Assembly: GCF_000332155.1 (NCBI RefSeq)
Contig: NZ_KB235908.1
Location: 62,001 to 126,000, forward strand
Direction: 5' to 3'
From: Kamptonema formosum PCC 6407
GTDB taxonomy: Bacteria > Cyanobacteriota > Cyanobacteriia > Cyanobacteriales > Microcoleaceae
DNA length: 64,000 nucleotides
The notes below the pieces were generated by a model, which did no database searches, was not told the DNA's origin, and was given only the letters and a program-made list of their open reading frames with translations. Made by a program: the position numbers and the translations under genes. Shown here piece after piece: positions 9,406 through 17,072 of this stretch; position 1 is the first letter of the stretch, and each line of letters begins with the position of its first letter.

Positions 9406-11352
9406 ATGATTGAAAAAGAACTTCAAAATGGGCGCAAATTTGATGCAGAACCCGATGAAATTGAAGAATGTTCCTACAATACGCCACCTAGCAACACAAC
9501 TAGCCACTCTTTTAATGGCAACAACTCCTCTAATGAAGCCAATAACTTTTCCCACAGTTTTAATGGCAACAACTCCTCTAATGAAGCCAATAACTTTTCC
9601 CACAGTTCTAACAGTTTTCAGGCAGCTAACGCTCCTAATGGCGCTGGCAGCAATGGTAAAAAGACGTTCGGCGAGCGCTCAGTCGAGCCGTTGAGCCGTG
9701 AGGAGGAAAGAGAATTAGCCGGACATGACGGAGAAGCCGATGAATTATTGACCTCTGAATACAGAATTAAACAGGACAACGAAGGAGCAGAAACTCATCC
9801 TGTTTCTGAGAAGCCCGAAGTTCGGACGTTTTCAGTATTAATGGGTACTGGCGCAGTTCTCGGCATCTTGGGATTCTTTTGGTTTGTGTTCTTTGCTCCT
9901 AAACCCGTCCGCCAACAGGCAAAAACAACGAACCCTAAACCTGCTCAAGTTTCTGAAGACGAGTCAGGAGAACTAAAAAGTCGGCTGGCATTTCAAGATC
10001 AACAGCGGACGTTAGAAGTTCAGCCTCCTGAACCTAAAAATCGACCGACCCCTGCTCCCAAACCGACACCTGCACCAAAACCAGCACCAGCCCCTAGAAG
10101 GTCTGAAACCCCAAGGTCGGTTCAAAACTTTAATCCGCCAAGGACAGTACAGACCATTCCTCAGCCACAGCCGCCTGCACCGCGCCCTTATCCTACGCCA
10201 TTACCGCGCCCTGTCCCGCCGCCCGCACCGTTGGCACTTCGACCTGTGCCACCACCAGAAAAAGTAGACCCTTACGAGCGCTGGGCCCAATTAGCTTCTC
10301 TGGGGCAAAGCAGAGGTCAAGAAATTAAAGAGCTAAATGGTCAAGGTATTGCTGCCAGTTCCGCAACTTTTCCGAACGCGATCGCGCCGGGGATGACAGC
10401 GGCAAATTACCCTACCGTGCGGTCAGTAATGCCAGTACCGACACCGCCCCCTAGCACAGTAGCAATTGCACCAGTTCCATTGCCCCAACAGCAATCAGTG
10501 CCGCCGATTTCTCAAAACCCGCAGCCAGTGCTAGTCAGTTCGCCAAAAAGCCCACAATCGGCTGCACCAATGCAAGAGATACCAGCGATCGCCATTGGAG
10601 TTACTGACCCCGCTGCAAACGCCAATAGAATGACCCCTGGAGAGGCTGGAATCCTCAACCGCACGACCGCCGAAAACAGCACAACAATGAAAGAGATAGC
10701 CATCGGCTCATCCGCTAAAGCCATAGTAATCGTACCGATGATTTGGGACGAAGCAGGTCAAAGCCCGACAGCCGGAAGGTTTGCCGTCCAATTGACCGAG
10801 GACATAATGGCAACTGACGGGGCGATGGCCTTACCATCTGGCACCGTCTTAATCACTCAAGTAGAAAATGTCACGCGCGGAAATCGACTGGTTTCTCAAA
10901 GCGTAGTAGCGCTTGTTTACCCCGATGCTGCTGGCCGCATCCAACAAGTACCCATTCCACCCGGAAACTTAATTGTTCGCGGAACCGATAACCAACCTCT
11001 CATTGCTGACAGTTTATTTGACAGAGGTTCTGAAATAGCCAAGGCTGATATTTTAGTAGGAATTCTTGGCAGCTTGGGGCGGGTAGGAGAAATAATCAAT
11101 CGACCAGCCCAAGAAACTTTCAGCCAGCAAAGCGGCTTTTTGGGCAGTACGGCTGTTAAAACCACAACCTCGCCTAAACCTAACATCCTAGCCGCCGCTT
11201 TAGAGGGATTCTTTACACCTACTGCCCAACGGCTGCGAGAAAGATCGGATCGCAACGCCCAAGAACTTTTAAAGCAAGGAAACGTAGCGATCGTACCAGA
11301 AGGAACTCAAGTTTCAGTATTTGTCAATGCCTTTGTCACAGTGCAGAGATAA
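9406..11352 (+). CDS. virB10: VirB10/TrbI-like conjugation protein
   Basis: 648 residues; ATG preceded by AGGAG. Order: a Ser/Asn-rich cytoplasmic N-terminus with tandem repeats, one membrane helix near residues 143-163 (TGAVLGILGFFWFVFF), a long Pro-rich spacer with PTPAPKPTPAPKP-type runs (about 205-290), then a C-terminal TrbI/VirB10 domain (about 440-648) with AIVIVPMIWD, GTVLITQVENVTRGN and the conserved variable-loop region. VirB10 spans the periplasm and links the inner complex to the outer ring. The domain order is characteristic. The stop is followed closely by the VirB9-like gene. Confidence 0.85.
   Translation: MIEKELQNGRKFDAEPDEIEECSYNTPPSNTTSHSFNGNNSSNEANNFSHSFNGNNSSNEANNFSHSSNSFQAANAPNGAGSNGKKTFGERSVEPLSREEERELAGHDGEADELLTSEYRIKQDNEGAETHPVSEKPEVRTFSVLMGTGAVLGILGFFWFVFFAPKPVRQQAKTTNPKPAQVSEDESGELKSRLAFQDQQRTLEVQPPEPKNRPTPAPKPTPAPKPAPAPRRSETPRSVQNFNPPRTVQTIPQPQPPAPRPYPTPLPRPVPPPAPLALRPVPPPEKVDPYERWAQLASLGQSRGQEIKELNGQGIAASSATFPNAIAPGMTAANYPTVRSVMPVPTPPPSTVAIAPVPLPQQQSVPPISQNPQPVLVSSPKSPQSAAPMQEIPAIAIGVTDPAANANRMTPGEAGILNRTTAENSTTMKEIAIGSSAKAIVIVPMIWDEAGQSPTAGRFAVQLTEDIMATDGAMALPSGTVLITQVENVTRGNRLVSQSVVALVYPDAAGRIQQVPIPPGNLIVRGTDNQPLIADSLFDRGSEIAKADILVGILGSLGRVGEIINRPAQETFSQQSGFLGSTAVKTTTSPKPNILAAALEGFFTPTAQRLRERSDRNAQELLKQGNVAIVPEGTQVSVFVNAFVTVQR
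9502..9597 (+). repeat. 48-bp tandem repeat inside virB10
   Basis: Two near-identical 48-bp units (9502-9549 and 9550-9597) encode the 16-residue unit SHSFNGNNSSNEANNF twice; a third, degraded copy begins SHSSNSF. The near-identity at the DNA level indicates a recent duplication in the disordered N-terminal tail. Confidence 0.9.
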
Positions 11353-11368
11353 CGGAGGTAAAATAACC

Positions 11369-12121
11369 ATGAACAAACTCACTAGAAAAATTCGTTTGGC
11401 TTTACTTTCTCCTGCCTTAATAATTGCCACTGTATTCAGTACAGTTAATATTGGGCAAGCTCAAACATCGGCGCTAAGAATTGTCGGAAGAGATGCAGCA
11501 ATCAATACAACTACCAACCTTCAAGTATGGTCTGGTCGTTCCAGCGTTATTGACTTTAGCCAGACTGGTGAAGTCATTATTTACATCCGGTTAGCAGATC
11601 CTTCCAGGGCCGTCTTTAACACTGATGCTGAATTAAAAACTAACCAAGCTAGAACCATATTTGTCCAACCGATTCAACCCTTACAATTCCCTGGCGCTAC
11701 AACAGCCAACATTACTAACCTGTTCGTTAAAACTCGCTCTCCAGAAGGAATTGAGCGCCTTTATACCTTTAATGTCGTTCACCAGAATGGGCAACCTACT
11801 AATAATGGCATTGCCATCTCTACGATAGTGCCTGGGCAGGAACCCAGCGTAACTTTAGCAGACAATAGAACGGCGGCGCTCAGTGACATCGAACGGGGAT
11901 TAGACATTGCCATCCTTCGAGGTTACACGCCTCCCAATGACCCCGTTGTTTTCAAAGTTCGAGAATTCATCGCTCTAGCTCGAAATGGCACAGCTATTGC
12001 TAAAGCTGCTGAGAGAACTAATCTATCAATGTCAGTTGTTATTTCACTAGGGCAGCTAGGGTTGAGCCGCGAACCTTTGTATGAAATTCCAAAAACGCCA
12101 TCTCAAAAGCTCCCCCTTTAA
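11369..12121 (+). CDS. Secreted VirB9/TraK-like conjugation protein
   Basis: 250 residues from the ATG at 11369, which has GGAGG 10 bases upstream; this start lies beyond the stop of virB10, unlike the in-frame start at 11321. A signal peptide (basic MNKLTRKIRLALL, hydrophobic SPALIIATVFSTV, GQAQT) directs it to the periplasm. The body is beta-rich (VIIYIRLADPSRAVF, IERLYTFNVV), with a helical C-terminus. A secreted beta-rich partner next to VirB10 suggests VirB9/TraK, part of the outer-membrane ring. The call is mainly positional. Confidence 0.55.
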   Translation: MNKLTRKIRLALLSPALIIATVFSTVNIGQAQTSALRIVGRDAAINTTTNLQVWSGRSSVIDFSQTGEVIIYIRLADPSRAVFNTDAELKTNQARTIFVQPIQPLQFPGATTANITNLFVKTRSPEGIERLYTFNVVHQNGQPTNNGIAISTIVPGQEPSVTLADNRTAALSDIERGLDIAILRGYTPPNDPVVFKVREFIALARNGTAIAKAAERTNLSMSVVISLGQLGLSREPLYEIPKTPSQKLPL

Positions 12122-12298
12122 CTCGAACTCCAGGAAATCAAACCCGTTTACTCAACCAAAAATTCTAACTTCGTATCGAGAACGTTAGCTGTCATCGGTA
12201 ACGTCTTCATGTGTAGAAACTGGTAATGGCTGCCCCAGAGACAACAAAGTGCTTTGCGGTAACTTATTTTCTATCTGCCTTAACTTCGATAACTTTGG

Positions 12299-13387
12299 TC
12301 ATAGGAGCAGACTACACCTTTCACGAGCAACAGTGAGATATTCACCTGAGATATCAATTCCAATCGATCTGCGTCCTAGTTGAAATGCAACCTGATTTGT
12401 TGTACCTGTGCCTGCAAACGGGTCGAGAACAATACCAGCTTGCGGACAGGTAGCCAGAATGGGAATTTTACATAAGTCTTCGGGATAGGGTGAAAAGTGA
12501 AGGGTACGCTTCTGGGTATCCTCCGGCAAGATATCCCAAACGTCACTGGGTTTACTACCATTTGGGTGATATTTGAGAAAATAAAAACCGCGTTCAATAA
12601 GTTCGCGCGCTCGCCCCGAAACCCTTGCTGAGTCAGAGTGTGTTGTTCGTTGCTGACCGCGAATAATCATACGAAAGTCAGAGATTTTACCGATGCGTAC
12701 TTCCTCCAAGACGAACTCAAGAGCTTTCAGAGCATTTATACGTTCAGAATCACTAAGTGCTGTGGACAATTCAATTTGTCGGCGGTAGCGCACGCCAGAA
12801 ACACCCGTTGCAGAGACTACAGAACCATTGACAACTTTTGCTTGTCCTGGTTTTGAGCGAATTGCATCAACATCATAAAAATATCTATCTGCTTTGACAA
12901 AATGGAAAACGTGTTCGTAAATATTTCGGAGTTTGTCTTTTGCATTGTCAGGGTTGCCTTTTACTTTATTCCAAATCACACTATTGCGGAGAATCCAATT
13001 CTGTTGATCTATCATTGCAAGTGCAACTCGCCAAGGGAGACCTACCATTGATTTCTGCTGGTAAGCATCTCCAATATTCAGCCAAAAAGAACCTGTTGGC
13101 TTAATAATGCGCTTTACTTCATCAAATATTTCTAGTAAATTCTTAACGTACTCTTGCCACTTATCTTCAAGCCCTATTCCCCCATTGATGTAAACTCTAT
13201 GCCCCCAATAAGGGGGAGATGTTATTACACAATCAATGGAATTAGGAGGGAACTGTTTTAAAAGTGCATAAGTCTCACCTTGTAAAAACAAAGGCTCACG
13301 TTCCAATGAAATCAGGTAGTCTTTTACTCTACCTATGCTTCTCAGAATTTCGCTTTCCTCACTTATTGAAATATCGGATAGCTTCAT
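12299..13387 (-). CDS. DNA methyltransferase, beta-class (N4-C or N6-A)
   Basis: 362 residues. The catalytic motif IV is TSPPYWGH (about residue 58) and the AdoMet-binding motif I is DPFAGTGTTN near the C-terminus, so the order is IV then I, as in beta-class enzymes. SPPY with Ser rather than Asp/Asn suggests N4-cytosine, but N6-adenine is possible. Between them lie the usual GSFWLNIGDAY and NSVIWNK stretches. Downstream on the complementary strand no restriction endonuclease is seen, so it is an orphan or plasmid-protection methylase. It points against the secretion cluster. Confidence 0.9.
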   Translation of the reverse strand: MKLSDISISEESEILRSIGRVKDYLISLEREPLFLQGETYALLKQFPPNSIDCVITSPPYWGHRVYINGGIGLEDKWQEYVKNLLEIFDEVKRIIKPTGSFWLNIGDAYQQKSMVGLPWRVALAMIDQQNWILRNSVIWNKVKGNPDNAKDKLRNIYEHVFHFVKADRYFYDVDAIRSKPGQAKVVNGSVVSATGVSGVRYRRQIELSTALSDSERINALKALEFVLEEVRIGKISDFRMIIRGQQRTTHSDSARVSGRARELIERGFYFLKYHPNGSKPSDVWDILPEDTQKRTLHFSPYPEDLCKIPILATCPQAGIVLDPFAGTGTTNQVAFQLGRRSIGIDISGEYLTVARERCSLLL

Positions 13388-13808
13388 TATTTTAACCCAA
13401 TCCCTACTTGACCTCGATTTAAGGGCATTATTACCAGCGATATTGATGAGATTTGATAACCTGATTCAATCCAGTTTACACCTACACAGGTTCCTTCTGT
13501 TCTACCTGGTAGGTTATTTCTGCCTTGCTAGAATAGCAACTTGGTTATTTTACTCTAAGTTTGACCTCAGTTTCTACTTTCCTATCTCAAATTAATCGGT
13601 CATTCTTTAGGAACTATCTCATTGAAGCTATAGCTATAAAAGGGGTCCAGCCACTTAAAGGCTCCCGATGTTCTTGGCTTGCGTATGAACTCATTCGGTA
13701 ATGTCCGATTAATTTTTGATTAACTTCCGCGCCTACCGTCGCGGAGCGGCTAAAAAAGTCAGCTACTGAAACCACTTTCCGCAGAGAGTGCTAATTGTGC
13801 TGACTGAA
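13388..13808. other. Non-coding stretch, no feature seen
   Basis: This region upstream of the methyltransferase has no ORF with plausible codon use or a ribosome site. It would hold the promoter of that gene, but no clear -10/-35 pair stands out. Confidence 0.4.
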
Positions 13809-13909
13809 CGCTCACCCGCCAATATCCCGTTCGCATTGGCGGCAGTCCGTGTGAGCGATCGCACTATAGCGTGAAAACACAACTTTTCGCTCTCCTGAAA
13901 CAGAGCGAA
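13809..13909. other. Strongly structured non-coding DNA/RNA element
   Basis: Two adjacent perfect foldbacks. The first is two-tiered: CGCTCAC (13809-13815) pairs with GTGAGCG (13851-13857), enclosing CCGCCAAT (13816-13823) paired with ATTGGCGG (13835-13842) and leaving an 8-base bulge. The second is TTCGCTCT (13886-13893) with AGAGCGAA (13902-13909). No T-run follows either, so these are not simple terminators. Candidates are a transfer origin, a replication-control element or a structured RNA; the sequence alone does not decide. Confidence 0.45.
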
Positions 13910-14110
13910 CTCCTCGTACAGTCGGTGTAATCCCCTGAACTAATTCTCAAATCAGGTGTATTTCTCCTCAGTTAATCATCCAAAAGGATGAAGTTAATTA
14001 TCCGTTTTTTCAGCCAATGTAGCCATGCTGCACCATGTTGTCAACTGTTGCAATCTAAAAAAGGTTAGCAATGCTTACCTCGAAAATTTGATCGGGAGTT
14101 TTCTGTTAAT

Positions 14111-14692
14111 ATGACTATCCAAACTATCAACGATGTACTATTTCCCCCTTTCCTTTTTACCACTCTCTTTTGCTTAACCTCAGTATTCCTGCACAAACCT
14201 GAAGCAGCCCAAGAAGAACTCACAGACAATCAAACCCAAGTAAATGTGGCAACAGCCGCAACACTATCCGGTGATAACGATAGCGAGGTAAATGGAGCAA
14301 CAATTGAAATTGACAAACCAGCCAGCACCCATCGCGCTAGCCATCAGAACACAGGCAAAAGAACACCAAACAAACCAGCAAAACCAATTGATTTTGCCTC
14401 AGCAAGCACAACCTCAGTTCCTGCCGTTAATACTTCACTGATTTCACTGAGGCAAGCTCGCAAAATTGCTAGCGCCATCAAAGCTGCTGCACCAGAACTG
14501 GGGTTCAAGCAAAAAGTTAACGGTTCTGATTCCTCTGTTGAATGGTTGCAGGCTCAAATCAAAAATCGGCTAGAAAATTATCCCCTAATTGTGATGCCTA
14601 TCATCCTCAAGCTTGCTCCCAAAGCAGTGATTGCAGATACCCTACCATTTGCTACTTCCGAACTCGGTGAAAGTGCGCGTTCAGTGTCCTAA
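14111..14692 (+). CDS. Hypothetical protein with N-terminal hydrophobic segment
   Basis: 193 residues. A hydrophobic segment at residues 9-28 (VLFPPFLFTTLFCLTSVFL) could be a membrane anchor or uncleaved signal. Then come a low-complexity linker (Thr/Ser/Asn/Ala, about 30-115) and a compact helical C-terminal region (about 115-175) containing ARKIASAIKAAAPELG. Family not recognised. A good terminator lies 60 bases after the stop, so it is probably a single-gene unit. Confidence 0.6.
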   Translation: MTIQTINDVLFPPFLFTTLFCLTSVFLHKPEAAQEELTDNQTQVNVATAATLSGDNDSEVNGATIEIDKPASTHRASHQNTGKRTPNKPAKPIDFASASTTSVPAVNTSLISLRQARKIASAIKAAAPELGFKQKVNGSDSSVEWLQAQIKNRLENYPLIVMPIILKLAPKAVIADTLPFATSELGESARSVS

Positions 14693-14751
14693 CAGCGAAC
14701 GAAAAGTTTTTCAACCAACCAGCGTACTCGTTACCCTCCGAAAATTATAAC

Positions 14752-14788
14752 AATGCCCAAGCCTTACGAAGCCTTGGGCATTTCTTTT
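14752..14788 (+). terminator. Rho-independent terminator
   Basis: A perfect 10-bp stem AATGCCCAAG / CTTGGGCATT with an 11-base loop, followed by TTCTTTT. It lies 60 bases downstream of the 14111-14692 gene. Confidence 0.85.
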
Positions 14789-14859
14789 GACCAGAATGAG
14801 CGATTTTCCAATAAAACCCTAATTTTTTTATTAAGGAGGGACGAAACTAGCAAAACAAC

Positions 14860-14888
14860 TTGCAAGGTAAATCAAAAAATAGTATAAT
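14860..14888 (+). promoter_or_regulatory. Sigma70-type promoter
   Basis: TTGCAA at 14860-14865 and a perfect TATAAT at 14883-14888, separated by 17 bases. Expected transcription start is near 14895, giving a leader of about 34 bases to the ATG at 14929. Confidence 0.65.
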
Positions 14889-14928
14889 CAAATTATTACA
14901 AGCGCCACTTCTATTTGAGGCTACTGTC

Positions 14929-15111
14929 ATGGCGGCAATTAAACCTGTTACCTTCAGAGACATAATAGACGCGATCGCCACCTTGCCCATTATCAACTTT
15001 CCTGATAATTTAAGTCAGTTGAGTGGCAATAAAAGCTCATCTAAATGCAATAAAAGGCGCGGGCTGCGGCTGAGGAGGCACAGCGCTATAAAGCATCCCC
15101 TCAAGCAGTAA
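14929..15111 (+). CDS. Small hypothetical protein (60 aa)
   Basis: ATG at 14929 with GAGG eight bases upstream and a consensus-like promoter ending 40 bases upstream. The first half (MAAIKPVTFRDIIDAIATLP) looks like a short helix; the C-terminus is Arg/Lys-rich. Its stop is 76 bases before the recombinase start. No family is recognised. Real status rests on the promoter and ribosome site, so it may be a leader peptide or an accessory (excisionase-like) protein for the recombinase; that link is speculative. Confidence 0.35.
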   Translation: MAAIKPVTFRDIIDAIATLPIINFPDNLSQLSGNKSSSKCNKRRGLRLRRHSAIKHPLKQ

Positions 15112-15187
15112 CAGCTTTTCGACAGACTTGACAATACGTCCCTTTCGTCCAACAATAGGGGTGCTTTCATTTTGGAGGGCAAAGCCT

Positions 15188-15733
15188 GTGAAAGTTCAAG
15201 GTAACGGGCGTGCTAAGATTTTGACACCTGCTGAAATAACTCGGCTGTTTGACCGAGGGTTTCTTACAGCTAGGGATAGGCTTTTGTTTGCTGTGACTTT
15301 TTATTGTGCCTGTCGTATTTCTGAGGCGTTAGCTTTAACAACTCAGGATATTATTGGTGGTATAGTGACGCTGCGGAAAGCGACAACGAAGGGTAAGTCA
15401 GCAACGCGAACGCTGCCGCTACATCCGATGTTGGCTAAGTATTTAAAGGCTTACAATCCCGATGTGGGTTTTTTGTTTCCGGGGCGAGAGGGTACGAAGC
15501 CTTTGACGCGCTCTCAGGCAGATTTGATTTTTAAAGATGCTTGTAAGCGGGTAAGAATTAAGGGGGCTTCCACTCATTCGATGAGGCGGACGGCACTGAC
15601 GAATTTGAGCAATGCTGGGGTGCCATTGCGGGTGATTATGGAGATATCAGGACATAAAAATTTGTCCTCTCTTCAGCGCTATTTGGAGGTGCAGCCCGAA
15701 CAGCTCGTTAAGGCTATCGGCCTTTTGAAGTGA
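15188..15733 (+). CDS. Tyrosine recombinase/integrase (short form)
   Basis: 181 residues from the GTG at 15188, chosen because GGAGG sits nine bases upstream; a TTG at 15128 would add 20 residues. It contains only the catalytic domain. The first Arg is in ACRISEAL, a beta-turn Lys candidate is in TTKGKSATRTLP, followed by HSMRR (His-x-x-Arg), the SGH motif with HKNLSS, and the Tyr nucleophile in QRYLEV. All catalytic positions are present. The lack of a core-binding arm domain is typical of small plasmid resolvases and integron-like recombinases. Likely role: dimer resolution or integration of the element. Confidence 0.9.
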   Translation: MKVQGNGRAKILTPAEITRLFDRGFLTARDRLLFAVTFYCACRISEALALTTQDIIGGIVTLRKATTKGKSATRTLPLHPMLAKYLKAYNPDVGFLFPGREGTKPLTRSQADLIFKDACKRVRIKGASTHSMRRTALTNLSNAGVPLRVIMEISGHKNLSSLQRYLEVQPEQLVKAIGLLK

Positions 15734-15846
15734 GACGATCGCTTTATGGTAGCTTGAACATTTGACCGCAGTCCCTACCCACAATCAAATATTATTTTTC
15801 CAATCCTGGCTAACATTTCATAGGTTTGAAAACCTAGGAGCAACTG

Positions 15847-16722
15847 ATGGTAACTATTCACAGGTCAGGGCGTACAACAGCAGAACTCACCTGCGAGGGT
15901 GAAAAACCCCCAAATAGGTTGGGGTCAGATAACCTTGCCAGCGATAGCTGCGACAGTCAAGGGGGAACTTCTAACTCTGAACTTCCCGACACCCCCATTG
16001 AAACCGCAAGCACTAAGGATATGGGAACTGGAGTTACTCGGTTACTCAAGGCCAACCAGAACACAAACAGCTCTCCTCAATTCCAACAGCCACAGCCGGA
16101 AAACGATGCGAACAGTTCTGTCACTTTGCCTGAGCCAGAACTATTCTTTCAAGCCGTAGGATTAGTGCGTGGGCAATACCTCCCCAGTGCTGGGACTCCT
16201 GGACAGGGGATTCTGCTGCTAAATGACAATTTAATGACACCCACCAATTTATTAGCCTCTGCTGCCTACACGATAGATAAACATTCCGAACTGCTGGGGT
16301 CATCTCAAGTTTGGATTGTCTATCCACGCCCCATGCAAGAGTCTCCCAAACTCCACTTTGCCATCCGAGGAGTCAGAAATCCGCTCCCAGGGGAAGATGC
16401 AGAGGTTATTGAGCAAAGCGTAGATGGTTTTACAATCCGAGGAATAGTCTGTTACCACAAGGTCGATTCGGATGAGTTCGTTGTCAGAGTTTACCGAAAT
16501 TTCCGACCCTGGCATGAACTGGATGGGACTAAATATAAACCTTACTCCTTCACCATTGCTGGAATGCTGCCCACCTCAAGTTCTGCCTATGGACAGTTTT
16601 GGAATTTGAAGGTCAAAAGAGTCTCTGACCAATTAGTTTTAGAAGAGGCTACGTTTGTTGCTCAAGTCTTGCCCCCGAAGGAGCCAAAGAAAAAACGCTC
16701 CAAGCATCGTCAAAAGCGTTAG
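15847..16722 (+). CDS. Hypothetical protein
   Basis: 291 residues; AGGAG a few bases before the ATG. The first 95 residues are disordered (Ser/Thr/Asn/Gln-rich). The region from about 100 to 270 is beta-rich and likely a globular domain (ELFFQAVGLVRGQYLP, QVWIVYPRP, GFTIRGIVCYHKV, FVVRVYRNFRPWH). The tail is strongly basic (PKKKRSKHRQKR), suggesting nucleic-acid contact. It lies between the recombinase and the primase. Family not recognised. Confidence 0.7.
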   Translation: MVTIHRSGRTTAELTCEGEKPPNRLGSDNLASDSCDSQGGTSNSELPDTPIETASTKDMGTGVTRLLKANQNTNSSPQFQQPQPENDANSSVTLPEPELFFQAVGLVRGQYLPSAGTPGQGILLLNDNLMTPTNLLASAAYTIDKHSELLGSSQVWIVYPRPMQESPKLHFAIRGVRNPLPGEDAEVIEQSVDGFTIRGIVCYHKVDSDEFVVRVYRNFRPWHELDGTKYKPYSFTIAGMLPTSSSAYGQFWNLKVKRVSDQLVLEEATFVAQVLPPKEPKKKRSKHRQKR

Positions 16723-17072
16723 TGTCTGAGCCTGTTTCCAAGCGTCTGACGTTTTGACACTCCCACCGCTAAAGGGGATGGGCTTCCGTTTGGGAAAAAA
16801 TCTGCGATCGAGTACATCAGCCAGATTTTCGGCTACATCAGTGATATCAATGTCAGCCAGCTAGGTTATGCTAGTTAAATTAAATGCTAAGAGCCAGGTT
16901 TCATTAACAGGAGCCTGGCCGGACCAACGAAAAAACATACATAAACATTAGCATAGTTCCGAAGGAATTAGCACGCAAGGCGCATACGCTTGTCGGGTAG
17001 TTATGTAGCAATTGGTTCCGGCAACAGCATCCAGGAAAGGGCTCTAGCGTCATCAACATTAAGAGGAGTTCT
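16723..17072. other. Non-coding region with IS200/IS605-like end remnant
   Basis: At 16760-16782 the sequence CCCACCGCTAAAGGGGATGGG folds on itself and resembles the subterminal hairpin of cyanobacterial IS200/IS605 elements, but no transposase accompanies it. A second weak hairpin (GCCAGG / CCTGGC) lies near 16891-16918. The primase ribosome site AGGAG is near 17063. Confidence 0.4.

Noticed and set aside
16760..16782. Complete IS200/IS605 element
   Set aside because: Only an end-like hairpin is present; there is no TnpA or TnpB gene or second end nearby.
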